From Lineus longissimus (taxonomy: Eukaryota; Nemertea; Pilidiophora; Heteronemertea; Lineidae), in assembly GCF_910592395.1 (NCBI RefSeq), contig NC_088309.1, positions 7,690,501-7,754,500 on the forward strand: 64,000 nucleotides of DNA, in the 5' to 3' direction. Made by a program: the position numbers and the translations under genes. Positions within the stretch are counted from its first letter, which is position 1, and each line of letters opens with the position of its first letter. Below are positions 48,670-61,680 of this stretch, piece by piece. The notes under the pieces were generated by a model that worked only from the letters and a program-made list of their open reading frames with translations, had not been told where the DNA came from and did not search any database.

Positions 48670-49095
48670 TAGCTGTCAACTACCCGATCGACTCATTGAA
48701 TCATCTGCTGACTGCGCCATACACTGTGCACCAGTTTAGCACTGTTGATGGTTTGGCCACCGACGTACAAACTGCCCTGTCAACTACTCGTCGACGAGTT
48801 ACTGAACCGTCTGCTTCAGACACTGTGAACCAGATTAGCACTGTTGATAGTTTGGCCAACGTTGTACAACTTGGCAAACTACATGAGGCACTGAACCGTC
48901 CGTAAATTGTATGCGCCATGCACTATGTGTACCCGCCTTGCAGACTTGATAGTTCGGCAACCATTCTATGCACTGCCCTGCCAACTACATCATGAAGCAC
49001 TGAACCGTTCGCATACTGCGCCATGCACTATGTAGCTTTGCACTGTACTGTTGATGGCCATCATTGTCCGTACTGCCCAGCCAACTACTCAACTC
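48670..49095. repeat. Degenerate tandem repeat, about 105-bp unit, four copies
   Basis: Copies share CTGCGCCAT(A/G)CACT, TTAGCACTGTTGAT, GTTTGGCCA and CAAACTGCCCTGTCAACTAC with many changes. Frames are not kept between copies. Confidence 0.7.
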
Positions 49096-52000
49096 AGTGA
49101 ACAGCTAGGCACTTCTTTCCATCGGTCAGGATTGCGTGTCGTGATGGATGATCCAGTTGATGGGAATCTGATGTCTGGTTTGCCTAACGATGTGATAATC
49201 GTCCCATAAGACGCTATATGATATTGGTCTAATTGGTTGCCCGGGAAGAATATGGAAGTGATCGCATAACGGAACTGACGACAATGTAGGGGACAGTATC
49301 GGTCATGTGCGGCTGAGACGGGGTCAATTTAATATGTCTTTGTGATGACAAACGGCTGGCCTTCCTGTGACGGGATGAATGTACAAGGAATTAGCTTTCC
49401 GGTCGAAATATTATACTATTTCATTTTGGGGGAAATTCGGCCGATTGCCAACATATATAAAGCAACTGATTATTAGCCGTAAAATCTTTCAAGTGGATTT
49501 CTAACAAAGAGATAGTTTGAAAAAAAACTCATTCAGTGTGAAACATTGACGGGACGACGCATGTCAATTCCCCCCCACTGCATGGTCTTTGAATGGTAGT
49601 CCGATATTGCACCATCAATAATTGTACATCATTCAGTAAATTAATTTCGCACCACAGGTTCAAGCATTGCTGCAGTAACTTTGCCACTTAGTGTGGTTAT
49701 TGCAGGGATGCGAGTGCAGTTGGGGGGTCACCGTAGTAACGGCTAAGTAAACATCGATTGCCGGACCAGGTTCATTGTCCCTGGATCATTATGAGTGACA
49801 TTTTGATGGGACCTGAAAATTCACCGGGGTGATCATGTACAGGCGAGAGCATGAAAGGATTGTCCATCATTAAAGGTGTCTGGCTACGAAAGGCTTTCGG
49901 CGCCTGCACTCCAGCTAAGCTTTAACGGCTTTTTAGTATGAGATTAATGATTTTGCGCCACTTTCTGTCCAACGAAAAGGCGTTGTTGTAAATATCGTAG
50001 CTTTGAAGGGGGACAAAAGAAGCTAGCTCAACTGAAGGAAGAAGGTTGATCATTGCAGACAAGCTCAGAACTGTCAAGGGATTTTTAATCAAATCCGCCG
50101 CCGTATCACGACTTCAGATCATCAAGACTTCGACCTGATTTGCCAGAGTTAACGATTCGACTTTGACTTTGACATTGAAAAGACTGATCAATTATACATT
50201 TGTATATGGCACTGACAAAGATATCAGCGACGTTGGGTTTTGCGCTCAATTACTTTATCCACGTGATCACAGAACACACCACACACCAAAATTCAAAGAA
50301 ACTTCAGAATGCGAGATGAGAAAATTCAATCCAACACCACAGGAGATAAGAGCAGCCACGAAAGCCTGCATCAACACAATCAAAGGCGAGCACATCTCAC
50401 GAAAGACGCATTCCATCGGAACGAGTCTTTCTTCAGAAGTGATTAAAGCCCCGCCATAGTGCCGAGAGACTGCGATGGCTCTCAGAACACAACTGCAGGC
50501 AATCGATAGCCCAATCGAAATACTCCTAAGATACTTAGACCGGCTAATCAGAAAGTCTACAGGGATCTTAGAAGACGATTTCAACAGCTGTTTAGCTCGT
50601 CTCTTGGTCTCGCAGCTCTATTGTCTCGTAATGACTGTCCATCGCGGCAAATAGAGGTTGGTGTGGTAACTAAGCCGCGTTTTTCCGTATACCGACGCCA
50701 TGGCGGTAATTAGAGTTGGTAGGAAGCCTCCTTCAGGCATTACTGGTGATGCGGTGTCAGGAAACGCATTTAATTACGATGCCCTTTTTCCACCTACAAG
50801 TTTGTTGTACAGTCACGTAGATGCATTATTTAAAAGTTTTAATTAGTTAGTAACATGGTAATGCCCGGGGATTTTCTGAAGGTTTCATATATATGTATAC
50901 TGGTTTTTATATTCTATCAACTACTTTGAACAACTTACATTTCTGGTGGGAGAACGGATTCTTGTTTTCCGAACAGATCATTGGGTTTGTCTTTCGGTCA
51001 GCATCGGACGCCATCGCCGTCTACTCTGCTTTATGTTGTTTATATCTGAAAAAAGCTCTTCTTGGACTGACAGGAGTCCAGTCTGACAGCTTTAATGTCA
51101 CGTATTACGTATTACGGATTTTGCTATTAAATGCCTATCCGTCCCTGCGAAAGATCGCTGTAAGAGATGTAGACAATGACGTCACCGTGTTTTCCGTCTA
51201 GCGGTAATTAGTGTCTTACAAAACCTTCTTCAGGCATTACCGGCTACATGTGAGCTAGGGAAACGCGTTAATTAGGTTGCCTTTTTGCAATCTTATAAGT
51301 TAGTTTCATACATAGATGCTGTTTTCAAAAGTTTTAATTAGATAGTTACTTGCTATTGCCTAGGGATTCTGTAATGTTTTGAGTTTTACTCATTTTAGTT
51401 TTTAAATCTCATCAGCAATTCACCTTCTTACAAAGTGCCTTGAATAACCGAGTTTACTTTGCATATCCACTTCAACAGGTTAATCTTGAGAATGATTAAT
51501 CAGTTCATGAAGGTTTTGAATGCCAATTCGGGCAGAAAATTGTCATCATCAGTGTTTGATTACACATTCTGTCGCTGCTGAATGAAGAATGGGCTCTGAG
51601 CAGTTCTGTGCCTCGTTCCAGTAAAGCTATCGCTTCGCTGTTGATACCTTTTCAAAGCTACGTCTCGTCCCATCTGAGCAAATAAGTTAAGCATTTATGG
51701 ATCATTTTCAAACAAAGGGCTGTTTTGTAATGGTGACGCTCATTAGGAGGTTTTTTTTCATCTCATAACTGTTTATCAAGTGATAAAAGCATCAGTTGAA
51801 CCATCAGTCTAGGAAGTTTCTTGGCTGGATATAACATACATGTAGTTATCATTATCATCTACGGTATCAATAAAGTAACATAAATCACATAGCAATGTTC
51901 TATGATTATTGCGAGTATAAACATACTAACATTGGGCCATTAATTCGAACGGAATGAGCAAGAGTGGTAGATTTGTGTTTCATTATCATAGGCTGCGGCG

Positions 52001-55000
52001 GTAGATCTACACGAATATGCGGAAGTACAAACACCATGTTGGTCGGTTTAGAAAGGATGGTTTGTTCGTTGGCGTAATGTTAATGTTTGTACACGTAAAC
52101 AGGTTGCTGTCAGTCATTTGAGTCAGCTTGAATCCTACTTATTAATAAACAAAGATAGAAAAAGCTACAACTGTTGCATATATTCCGAATATGATGTAAA
52201 AATTCTTACATACACGATTTCTGAAGATTATATTCCGTTTCTTCTACGTGTCTTGAACAGTGCTTGCTTGTGGTCCGTGTCATAAGGTGATTCTAGTATA
52301 AAGTACATGTATCAATCACAACATGTATGCTGCTTTTATACAGATAAAAGACAATGACTTGGCCATTTACACTATACTTAGTTCATTTATTTTATTTGTT
52401 TCTGTCTTAAAACGTAAAAATAGATGATCTGAAAAATCATAAAATGCACTCACTTAAATTTAATAACTTTGCTTGAGATTACAAACGTGGATTTTAAACA
52501 AAATCGGCGTTACATTGAGGCCTTTCTTTCATCTGAGCCGGCGCATTCAATGATGTTACTTTTAGAGAACTGCCAGGGGAACTACTCAGAGCAGGTGCAA
52601 ACCCTTGAACCTCCTGTTAACACGACACCACCTTGTAAATATCGTGCTGAAGCAACTAGAAATTATCTTTTTTTACACCGGCATCTACGTAGTTGATGGC
52701 AACCAGTATCTTCTGCAAAGCAACCTTTCGGTTCGAATCACACTAAGAGTAGCATTACAAACAATATATTACCCTGCAATAATGGAGTTTTAATTGTATG
52801 ATTTAGGTGCTCTTCCGGACAGCCATAGACTGAGTATTCACCACCGATGATAAATTTTCCAGTTTGCCATTGACTTTAGATATTATTAATGTTGTACCAC
52901 CCTGCCTCGGCTTAGCAGTCTCAGTAGCATTTTGTTTTTTTTATTAAGTGTTTCTACTAGACGCGAATCGTTTTCTTACGGGTGTGCCGGGTGTCTCACT
53001 TCGTCTAAGCGTCCATGTATATGCAGAATTCCAGTAATTAGTTCCACAACTATCAGTTTTTAAGGTGAAAGCGCAGCGGCTGGCTCTTGAATATTGACGG
53101 GGCATATTCTCTAGGCGGGGCAATATCAGAGTAATTAAACACCCTCTTATGAGGCGACGAGTGCATTTCCGTCAGTTGGGGATATCGCGCAGGAAGCCGG
53201 GAAATGGATGAGTAAAATACAGGTTGATGGGACATCCGAAATTGATTACTAAGATGGCGGTTATTGCCATCATCCCTATCACGACGAACACTTCGCGAGA
53301 AAGCCAAGCTCAAATTGATTTGTGTTTACCTTTTGGCCATGTATCTGAACTATGTGACTCCTGTGTTGTGATTATGCACAAGACTTTTCTATGGTTGTTA
53401 CCAGTGTTCGAAAATGGATCACTGTCTTGATAACGACCGAGTTGACATTCTCTTGGGTACAGTCGTTAGGCGTTCGAAATGATTAAGATGAGATGCGCTC
53501 GCCTGGTGCTCGGGGATGGCGTTATTGCAAGAATATCAACAATAACTTTGGTCCCCCCCCATCGACAGCTACAGTGGTGAACGTTTGCTGTGAACATTCG
53601 GCAGTACGTCTTGATTTCACAATTCTCCTGTGTACAGCACAATGTTATATCTCGACTGAAAAAGATCTAGAGACACCAATACATCAAATCACACGCCGTC
53701 AACTCCCGCTAGCGTGTTCGTGTAAGCCCGGGTGGCCTAAACGCCAACCAAACCATGCCTGGAGGCGCACTGCCACTCATAATCTAACTGATCGATAACC
53801 TATTAGACGCCTCGTATTCATGGCTTGATCTGGGTAGCCGATCAAACTTGTTCAATCTGATCATAACATCCAGTTATGCCGAGACACAAATCTTGTCAGA
53901 TCTCTTCAGATAGGATGCTCGTCTGAGATTTTTGCCGAGAAGCTTCGCGATGGGATTTCAGCGGTGCGTCGTGACGCCTTGGGGAGTGTAATTCGAATTA
54001 CACGTTATCACTCATAATATATGGACGTAAACAAGAAGAATTCGCTGTAAAAAGTATCGCCACATCATTACCGATGAGCTGACAGAAATTAAAAAAATAG
54101 ATAAATTTTGAAGTGACAAAAATCGAGCAGCTGCAGCATTTTAGTTTAAACATAGGCCCTACGGCCGGTTCTACCACGTTTTATTTATTGGAAAAATGAG
54201 GATTATTATAGTTGAGCTGCTACACCTGAAAACTTTCTCGATACGTTGTTGCTGATCTATCACAGCATTTAGGGCTTACCAAAGTCGAAGATATAATATC
54301 TTTCAAGCAGAATGTTTCGCATGTAGAGTAGATCGGACATTGCGAAGTAAAAATAAAACTGTTATTATATCACTTTTATTGGTGCAGTTCCCTCTCTGCT
54401 CCTTAAAACCAAATTCGACAGACAAAAAGTCCTTTGGAGAGGAACCAGGCATAAACATACAAATTGGATAAATCCAATCATATTGTATTTGCATAGCACT
54501 CTTTCAATTTAGAATATCAGCGAAAGCAAATCTATAACCAATAATTGTATAACCTTCGCGAACATAGCGTGCTTCCTGCGCTTTATCACGCTGCGGCTAA
54601 AACAACATCTTATTCGTATTTATTCTGATGAGATCGAGTGAAATGAAGCGCACGCTTGATTTATTATTGAAGATTTCCAGCGCGGTCTGCGTGAGGAGTG
54701 ATCCCTTATCACGCCCGGGGAAACCTCGGAAGAGCTTGTCGGAAAGCTGATCCTCCGGGTGACATGAACGCAATCAGAATAGCGGGGGACGACCGCAAAG
54801 GAGATGACAATAGTTCAGCCGCCTTGGTTCGGTCTCGGGTAACGCGCGAAATCGATCGGCGAAGTCCTCCTTTCGGGAAGCGGAAACTGAGACGCTCGCT
54901 GTCTGATTATGTGGAAGTAAGTACGACCCCTAGAGTTATTTCTGACATGATATGTTATCATCTCGCGAATACGAAAGCTTCCAAGTTCGAATTAGGTCCA

Positions 55001-56750
55001 AAATTTTTACGACTGCCAATTTCTTCGTATTTTATGTAGTTGGTGACTCTTCGTGGGAACCGACAGGCGATAAGCGTTAATACTTATATGTTAGACGGTT
55101 TTTCAGACCTATTTCTTTGGGACATGTCTTGTCGTATTTATATGGATTAACTGGACCATTCCCTGCACTTTATACTAATCCTTTCAAGAAAGGTTTCCTC
55201 TCGTTCTGATCTTAAGCCAAACAGCAACGGCAACAAAGTTTTTTTGACTACATGTACATATTGTATAGTTATACAAAAAGAGGTAAACCAGCAAACTTTA
55301 TCTTCTTTTGACTATAAATACGCTTTCGTGGTAATTCAAAAAGGGCAGAACCAGCATTTTTATTTTGTTGAAGTGAAACATCAAAGGCATCGATTTGCTC
55401 TGCCAAAGTTAATCAGTGGCAAACCGAAGACGCACCTTTTGCCCGAGAAGCATTGATTACTATTTCTTTATGTGAATCTTGGTTCTTTGAGTCATTCTGA
55501 AAAATCTGGTAACGAAATGTTGGAAACTTTTCCTTTTGTTTTGCCATATAGAAAACTTCAGACAGTAGTTTTCGGAAATAGTTTGCTGTCGTTTCAGTTC
55601 ACGATAATCAAAGCATTTATCGACGGGCAACAATATGAGTATGTATCTTTCAGTGCCTGCCTGAATCCACAAACAACGTTGATTATTTGATACCTGTTTA
55701 TCAAATATCAGTTCATATAAAAATATACTGTGGACATGGGCAAATAATATCGGGCGACAAAAACCTACACTATAACCAATGTACCGATAATTTATAGCTT
55801 ACAACAATTTTACATCTCGTGGTTCAGGTTTTTTTCCACTCGTAATGCGAAAGGGGTATACTGAAACGCCTGGTATACGAGGTTGCCACATGACGGCGTA
55901 CGAAAAACACTTGAATGAAAGAAATTTTTAACCAACAGGATGTTTGCTACCAATCAATTTTCATTTCATGTTTATTGAACTCCATGTAGAAACATTTTAA
56001 GGTCTGCCTGTCAAACGCACCACTGTTTTAACAGCAACATACCAAAATTGCGGGACGTAAATTGCTGATGAAGAGGATTTTTTAAGCGCGCCTGTCAAAT
56101 GCAACTCAGTTTCAAGTAGGTAAGTTGGTAATGGCAAGCTCTCAAATGATGCTCTCCCATACATACTGAAAAACGCCAAATTATTTACAGGACTGGTGTT
56201 CTATTTTCGCGAATTTAGCTTAAGCCTCAAGTGAGATAGGAGAAAATAAAAATCGCGAAGAACATTTTTTTGGTAAAAATTACCAAAAAGAGATTTCGTA
56301 ACGCCCCAAACAAAAATCTTGAACATCTTACCTTTCTTAGAAAGGAAAACGCGGCGTAGTGAAAAGTCTGTGGTTGGCAGTATGCTGGAACTGACGTGTC
56401 TAAAAGCGGCAAACTTCAGAATGACAGGACTTCGAGAGCCTTTTGTATGTACCTCGGTATACACCAGCTGAGCTGAATAGGCAAAAACACTGAGCAATGT
56501 TAAAATGATGTTCCTCTATTTGAAATACTTACGCGTCAACATGGTTATCTGGCACTTTGCCGACTGAGGTGCTGCGGTACATCGATGTCGGAACAGCTCA
56601 GTTGAATAGGTGAGTCGAATGTTCAATGATTGCCGTTGCATTGGAATTGCTAAACCCATTAACGTGTTAAAATGGTGAAAATGACAAGCAGCGGGATGCT
56701 TTTGGTACACTGATTATACTGCAGACCGCGACATTATTCTTTTGACCGCA
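49096..56750. other. Gene-poor region
   Basis: Apart from the direct repeat at 50674-51393, nothing was recognised. A 59-codon plus-strand frame at 50475-50654 (MALRTQLQAIDSPIEILLRY...) has helix-like composition but no family match. A TATATAAAG at 49456-49464 is promoter-like, without a gene I can attach to it. Confidence 0.35.
50674..51393. repeat. Diverged direct repeat, two copies of about 210 bp
   Basis: Copies at 50674-50888 and 51184-51393 share GCGGTAATTAG, CCT(C/T)CTTCAGGCATTAC, GAAACGC, AAAAGTTTTAATTAG and a GGGATT(T)TCTG end, offset about 510 bp. The 300 bp between them shows no match to LTR-element genes. Confidence 0.72.
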
Positions 56751-56751
56751 A

Positions 56752-56760
56752 AATATAAAA
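56752..56760 (+). promoter_or_regulatory. Candidate TATA box
   Basis: ATATAAAAG followed by GG sits about 145 nt before the small open frame at 56899, with room for a start site near 56783. Confidence 0.35.
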
Positions 56761-56898
56761 GGGAAATTGACACTGACCACGGAGGTTTGAGCCAGTCATG
56801 AATACCGTGTCTTCTTTTATCGGATACTTTGATATACAATTTCCTTTCTAACTGCTCTGTGCTGGCTCGAGCTCTTTTCCTTTACGTGTATCTGCATA

Positions 56899-57195
56899 AT
56901 GGCGAAAGTAGTAAACGAGCCAAGCACAGGCGTATGTTACATCAATGGCTACATTTTCTCAACAACCTGTAGTTGTTTTGAGCTTGGAGTAAGCTTACTG
57001 CAGGAAGTGGTTACAATCGTCGGGTATGCCGGGGACCTTTGTAACAGCAAAGAGTATAAGATTATCCTTTCAGTCAAGACTTTGGCCGGAGGTAAAGGCA
57101 CTGAAGACGAAGTTTTGAGGAACAATGCCCCGAGGAGCTGCAGCATATTTTATTGGCTGATGGCTACTCGGAACGCGGAAGAAGAAAGAGAATAA
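56899..57195 (+). CDS. Candidate small single-exon gene, function unknown
   Basis: A 98-codon frame (MAKVVNEPSTGVCYINGY...) follows a TATA box at 56752 and is followed 5 nt after the stop by AATAAA (57201-57206). The ATG context (CATAATGG) is acceptable. There is no signal peptide or domain I recognise; the N-terminal third is cysteine-rich (C13, C25, C27) and the end is acidic. A 17-codon frame begins at 56799 and would precede it on the same transcript. The three signals together make it worth recording, but each is common by chance in AT-rich DNA. Confidence 0.3.
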   Translation: MAKVVNEPSTGVCYINGYIFSTTCSCFELGVSLLQEVVTIVGYAGDLCNSKEYKIILSVKTLAGGKGTEDEVLRNNAPRSCSIFYWLMATRNAEEERE

Positions 57196-57206
57196 GCCGA
57201 AATAAA

Positions 57207-59427
57207 ACTCTTGGTAACAGGTATTGAACTGTAACGGTTTTCAGTGGCCAATCCGTAGCGAATTTTTTTCTCACTCATTGGCACATCTTCCCGAACACTC
57301 ACTATTCAAGATTTCACAGCCAAATCACAAATGATTCGTGGAGAGCTGTCTCTCTTCTGTTGGTTTTAGACGAGCTGGTAGCACGACCAAAATGCCTATA
57401 TGTGGTTCTGAGCCCTTGAGGTATCGGTCAGCTGCAGTGGTCGTTACTTTATAGGATAAGGACGTCGCTAATACCTCTAACGACCATGTTGCGGTCAGAT
57501 CCATTACGGGCATGGCCGCGGTGTACCACAAATCACCCCTCAGTGCGTGACAGCCATCGCTGAAGCATGAAATGAAGATGTCTCAAAGTGATCATCACCA
57601 GATCCATTCAGTTAGTTCATAAAAATCGCAGCGGCAGCGGCACGATTGGAAAATGCAAATACAAAACCCATTTCCGTCCCAATGATCATTTCTGAGCTTG
57701 CGGCTTTTTTTATTCGTTCAACAGTCAGGGGTGCCCCTCACAGGTAATTGGATAAGGAACAAGTCAGTTTTTGTACAGCGCCAAAATGGCCTACCTTGTC
57801 ATAAGGACGTTTGGCACCCTCGTTATAGCCAACTGAGTGAAAGAGCAAGACATTATTATCGCCTTTCCCAGCCTTGAGGGATCTTAAATGGAGAAAACAT
57901 CATGGAACAAACCACTTCTTTTTTGCACCGCACCAAAATGGCCACATTCGGTGACATTATAAACACCCATCAAAAACCATTTGGTGCTCCTACTCGACGG
58001 CGACCAAGCAAGAAGTCAAGTGTTTTTCACAATAACCGACGTTTACCGAGACTGACATCATCAATCCTTGTTGGAAGAAATGGGTGCAATGTGTTTATCT
58101 CAGCAAAGGTCGCCACTTGGACTGCTAGTTCAGCATCCGTCAAACTAATAGCGAGACGGCGGCAAATGACACAATACACAAATCTCTCACCAAATCGGAC
58201 CATAATTGACGGGGTTAATTGATCAGGGGTGAGATAACATGTTTTGCTGGCGAAACCCCTCCATTTGTTTCTCAGCGCCGGCTTACATCACACTTAACTG
58301 TCACGTCCTGCACACAAACAAGGCAGGGGATGATATTATTATGGTAATACCACGCACCAGACAAAACAACACCACAATTAGTCCATTAGGAGAACCATGA
58401 CTGCAGGGACATTAAGTATCAACCTTGATCGTGATTACCTCTTGGGATATTGAATAAGATCGAGAAAACAACATTCTTGATGAAGGCAAGGTTACAATAA
58501 GAGTTGACATCAAAGGAAAACACCCGGAGGTTTAATTGAAGAAAACTTTCAGATTACGTCGAATTTATATTTCAAAGCTGAAACCATTAGTTTCATAGCG
58601 GACTGAGGGTGATTCACTGTTTAATGAAGATTCCTTTTTTCATTGGAGCTCAATGTATTTTTTTCTTTATACGGAAAAAATGCCATGGTATGATTTAAAA
58701 AAAAGAGTTTTTGTGCACGGACGCAAATTTTGATCTTCCTTTCGACATCTCTCTTTATCTCATTTCCAATTATTAGCAGTTCTTCAAACAGAATCCTCTA
58801 AAACACCTCTCCAAAAGTTGCCTGCAACAAGTCAAATGTTCTTATAAACAAATGTGACCTTAAAGAACCTACCTCGAGGTGTCGATGTCAAGAAAAGCCG
58901 ATACGATATGGATTTCTCCTGTATCGAGGGCTTAGGTGACTTAGCAGGTGCAAGGATGGATACTTTTTATTATCACTGCTTCGGGAGATTAATCAAACAC
59001 ACCTGCCAGAGCGATTCCCATCACGATTTATTTCCACTGAATATCAAGAACGAGGTGTCAATTTTATTTTAATCAATTCTGCGAGCATTTGAGACAATGG
59101 CATTCAATTGTGATGTTTAAGAGATGTTGTCATCCGACATTACATTTTTGCCGTTTGATTTCTTTTCGTGTTTATATGATGTGATCCCGGGAACATCCTA
59201 TATACATGTACAAAGCGATAAATCACATAAAATCCCGATATACAATAAAGTACGAAATGAATAGTTTATTGGGGCTGTACATGTAAGTTCTAAACACTTA
59301 ACCAATTGCCCAGAAGTTTTACAGCCATATTAGTCACAGAAGAAGGAAAATGGGCAAGAAAAGAAGGCATAGGCCGAATCTGAACCAGTTGAAGAACATA
59401 AGATTCTAAAAAAATTCTAAAAAAATT
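57207..59427. other. Spacer; nothing recognised
   Basis: A 106-codon plus-strand frame at 57902-58222 is basic and without a recognisable domain or splice context. No repeats of note were seen. Confidence 0.35.
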
Positions 59428-59600
59428 GTGTACCTTTTTTACCTATTTATGCCATTTTGTGTACCTTTATTTCCAGTACCTTTTTTTCCGGTACCTTTAT
59501 TTCCAGTACTTTTATTTCCTGTACTTTTATTTCCTGTACCTTTATTTCCGTACCTTTTTTTCCTGTACCTTTTTTCCTGTACCTTTATTACCTAGAACCA
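59428..59600. repeat. Short-period array with core TTTATTTCCTGTACC
   Basis: About ten imperfect 14-16-bp units, TTTATTTCC(T/G)GTACC and TACCTTTTTTACC. It is the reverse complement of the 27805-27962 family, with a mixture of TTTATT and TTTTTT cores. Confidence 0.83.
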
Positions 59601-61514
59601 TAAAGAATTACTTCTGTTAGCCGCATTGATTGACGCAGTTTGTCACCCTTTGGCATTTTCTGATAAGACAAGAAGATATAGCAATCCATTATAATTACAT
59701 CAATAACAATGGTTGGACAAACCTAATACAGTATGTGTTGTCGCTGATCATTCTTTCTTTAAAACCCTGGATAATATCTATTGTGTATGTGTATCTACAT
59801 CACTTGCAAAACGTATACTTATGGTAAAAGTTAATCTGTTGTTTGTGACTGCGCAAGTGATTCTTACTTTTCTCCAACACTATCAGTTTCCAACTTCAAC
59901 ATTAGCATTTAGTATTTTCATAGTTATCACAACTACAAACCAAGAGCACAATGTTTTTGTTTTGATCATTCTTTCATCAACAACATCGGATTATGTCAAG
60001 TGCACTGCGAAATTGCACTCTAAATGTGAAAGCATTAATCTGCTGACGTCTATTGCGTATTAAAGCAGACTTCTCGCTTTTTGCATACTTTTGTATTTCG
60101 ACGGAAAAGGATCTTGCATCATTTCGCTTGTTCTAGCATACATCTCATCATGCTGGTATTCCATGTGGCTCTACAGGAATCGTTGGCTTTTTTAAGGATT
60201 TGTCGATCAGTTTGTTTTAAGTCACCGTCTATTAATTATGGGTAATACACTCCTCAATTCTCTGTCACTCTTACACCATTGACGGGAAAATGATCAACAA
60301 TTCGCAATTTACATTTCAACAGATCAAAATAGATAATCAGTTATCTAAAACCAGGGATGCAGATATTGTCTGGTTAAGTTTTGATCTTCAGGAGCTTTTC
60401 GTGTCGATTGTATCATAGATTTTCTGTTGAATACTCAGTTCTTTTCTGTGATGTTATATATTATAAGAATGGAATAATCCCGACATAGCCGTATCTCATA
60501 GCCGTATCGATGGTATCAGTCAGTCAAATTTGCACGTCTCCAGCCGGTGAAAACGTTCAACTTCACTGCGCCCAGTTGACTTACAATATTTTTTTACTGA
60601 TCATTTGCAAAAGATGAAGGTTTGCCATTCTCGATTTTCTCGTCAAAGTGAAGTGGTCGGTTCAGCGAATGCAAATACTCCAACTTTAACACCGCCACTT
60701 TCAAACACTTCACCCAGCTCGAAAACAAGATCGATATTACTCCGCGGTAAACACGAATTCCTGTTGGCGTGTTGACGCAGGGCCAGCAAACCAAGCAAGT
60801 GTTTGCCTTTTCTGTGTTGAAGACTATTAAGGTGTAATGCTACTGGAAGGGTAAGAGCAAAGTCAACCTTGCGAATACTGCTACTCTAGCTATTGAGATG
60901 TTGACACCTAATCCTGCGATGTTGACACCCTGTTGTTGACCTCGGCACCATAGACGAAATTTGAGACTTTAAGATGATAGTGGGAAGATATCTTGGCGAT
61001 TCGAAAATGTTTCATTACTCTTATCTTTTCTAAGGCGCATTTCTGAAGATCATACACTAAAAGGAGACAGGGGCAGTTGGTTTCTGTTGGTTATGGCACG
61101 AACCTCGGCTTTTTTTCCGTCCTCGGGTTCGATACCAGAGATTGGCAATTTGTTGCTGGTCTGCACAAATGTATGTCTCTGTCTGAGACTCGCAGCTAGT
61201 ATTACCACAGCTAGGCACTTACATCGTTTGTGATTGATGACTGATAAACTATAGTTATAAGGTTAGAGTTCCGTATTGATTCGATGATGTGATGATCCAT
61301 TGCTGCCCGAGTGCTCTCATAACCGCGAGGCAAATGAATAAATGAACAGGGTCGGCCAATACGTTACTCAATAGTGAGTGACGGCGTCGACAGCATCAGG
61401 GGATAGTCCACGATCAAGAAGTACGTGTACAGTCCAGGGAGAACGATGCACGGGGTACTGACAACGCCTAAGTAACCATTTAGGTAACGATTCGAAAGAT
61501 AAGCCCGGTCACAT
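59601..61514. other. Spacer; no gene recognised
   Basis: Open frames of 65-116 codons at 59630-60063 are AT-rich and lack family signatures. At about 61085-61150 a TGGTTATGGCACG and a GGTTCGATACC lie 45 nt apart, resembling the A and B boxes of a tRNA-derived element, but no cloverleaf forms. Confidence 0.35.
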
Positions 61515-61680
61515 CCTTTCTCATGTTCAAAATAATGTCACTATTCCCGTCGTATTGCTTTATATGCTACAAGTGGATCAGGGAAACAGCACCAGAATAT
61601 CTTCAAGACCATTTACTGGTTCAGAAACCAACTCGAAGTTTAAGATCATCTGGTGGTGCAGCCGGGGTAAGGCCGGACAG
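61515..61680 (+). mobile_element. Relic of a LINE reverse transcriptase C terminus (CR1/L2-like)
   Basis: The plus-strand frame reads FICYKWIRETAPEYLQDHLL and then KPTRSLRSSGG. This is the end of the reverse-transcriptase region in CR1/L2-type LINEs, where ...LAPEYL..L......RSLRSS... is a standard block. Only about 50 residues survive; no catalytic motif or endonuclease was seen. Confidence 0.5.

Noticed and set aside
54698-55039. 113-codon plus-strand frame, basic and charged
   Set aside because: No family signature; composition follows the local GC-richer stretch. Kept out for lack of support.
59426-59620. 64-codon Tyr/Phe-rich frame
   Set aside because: Translation of the TTTATTTCCTGTACC array.
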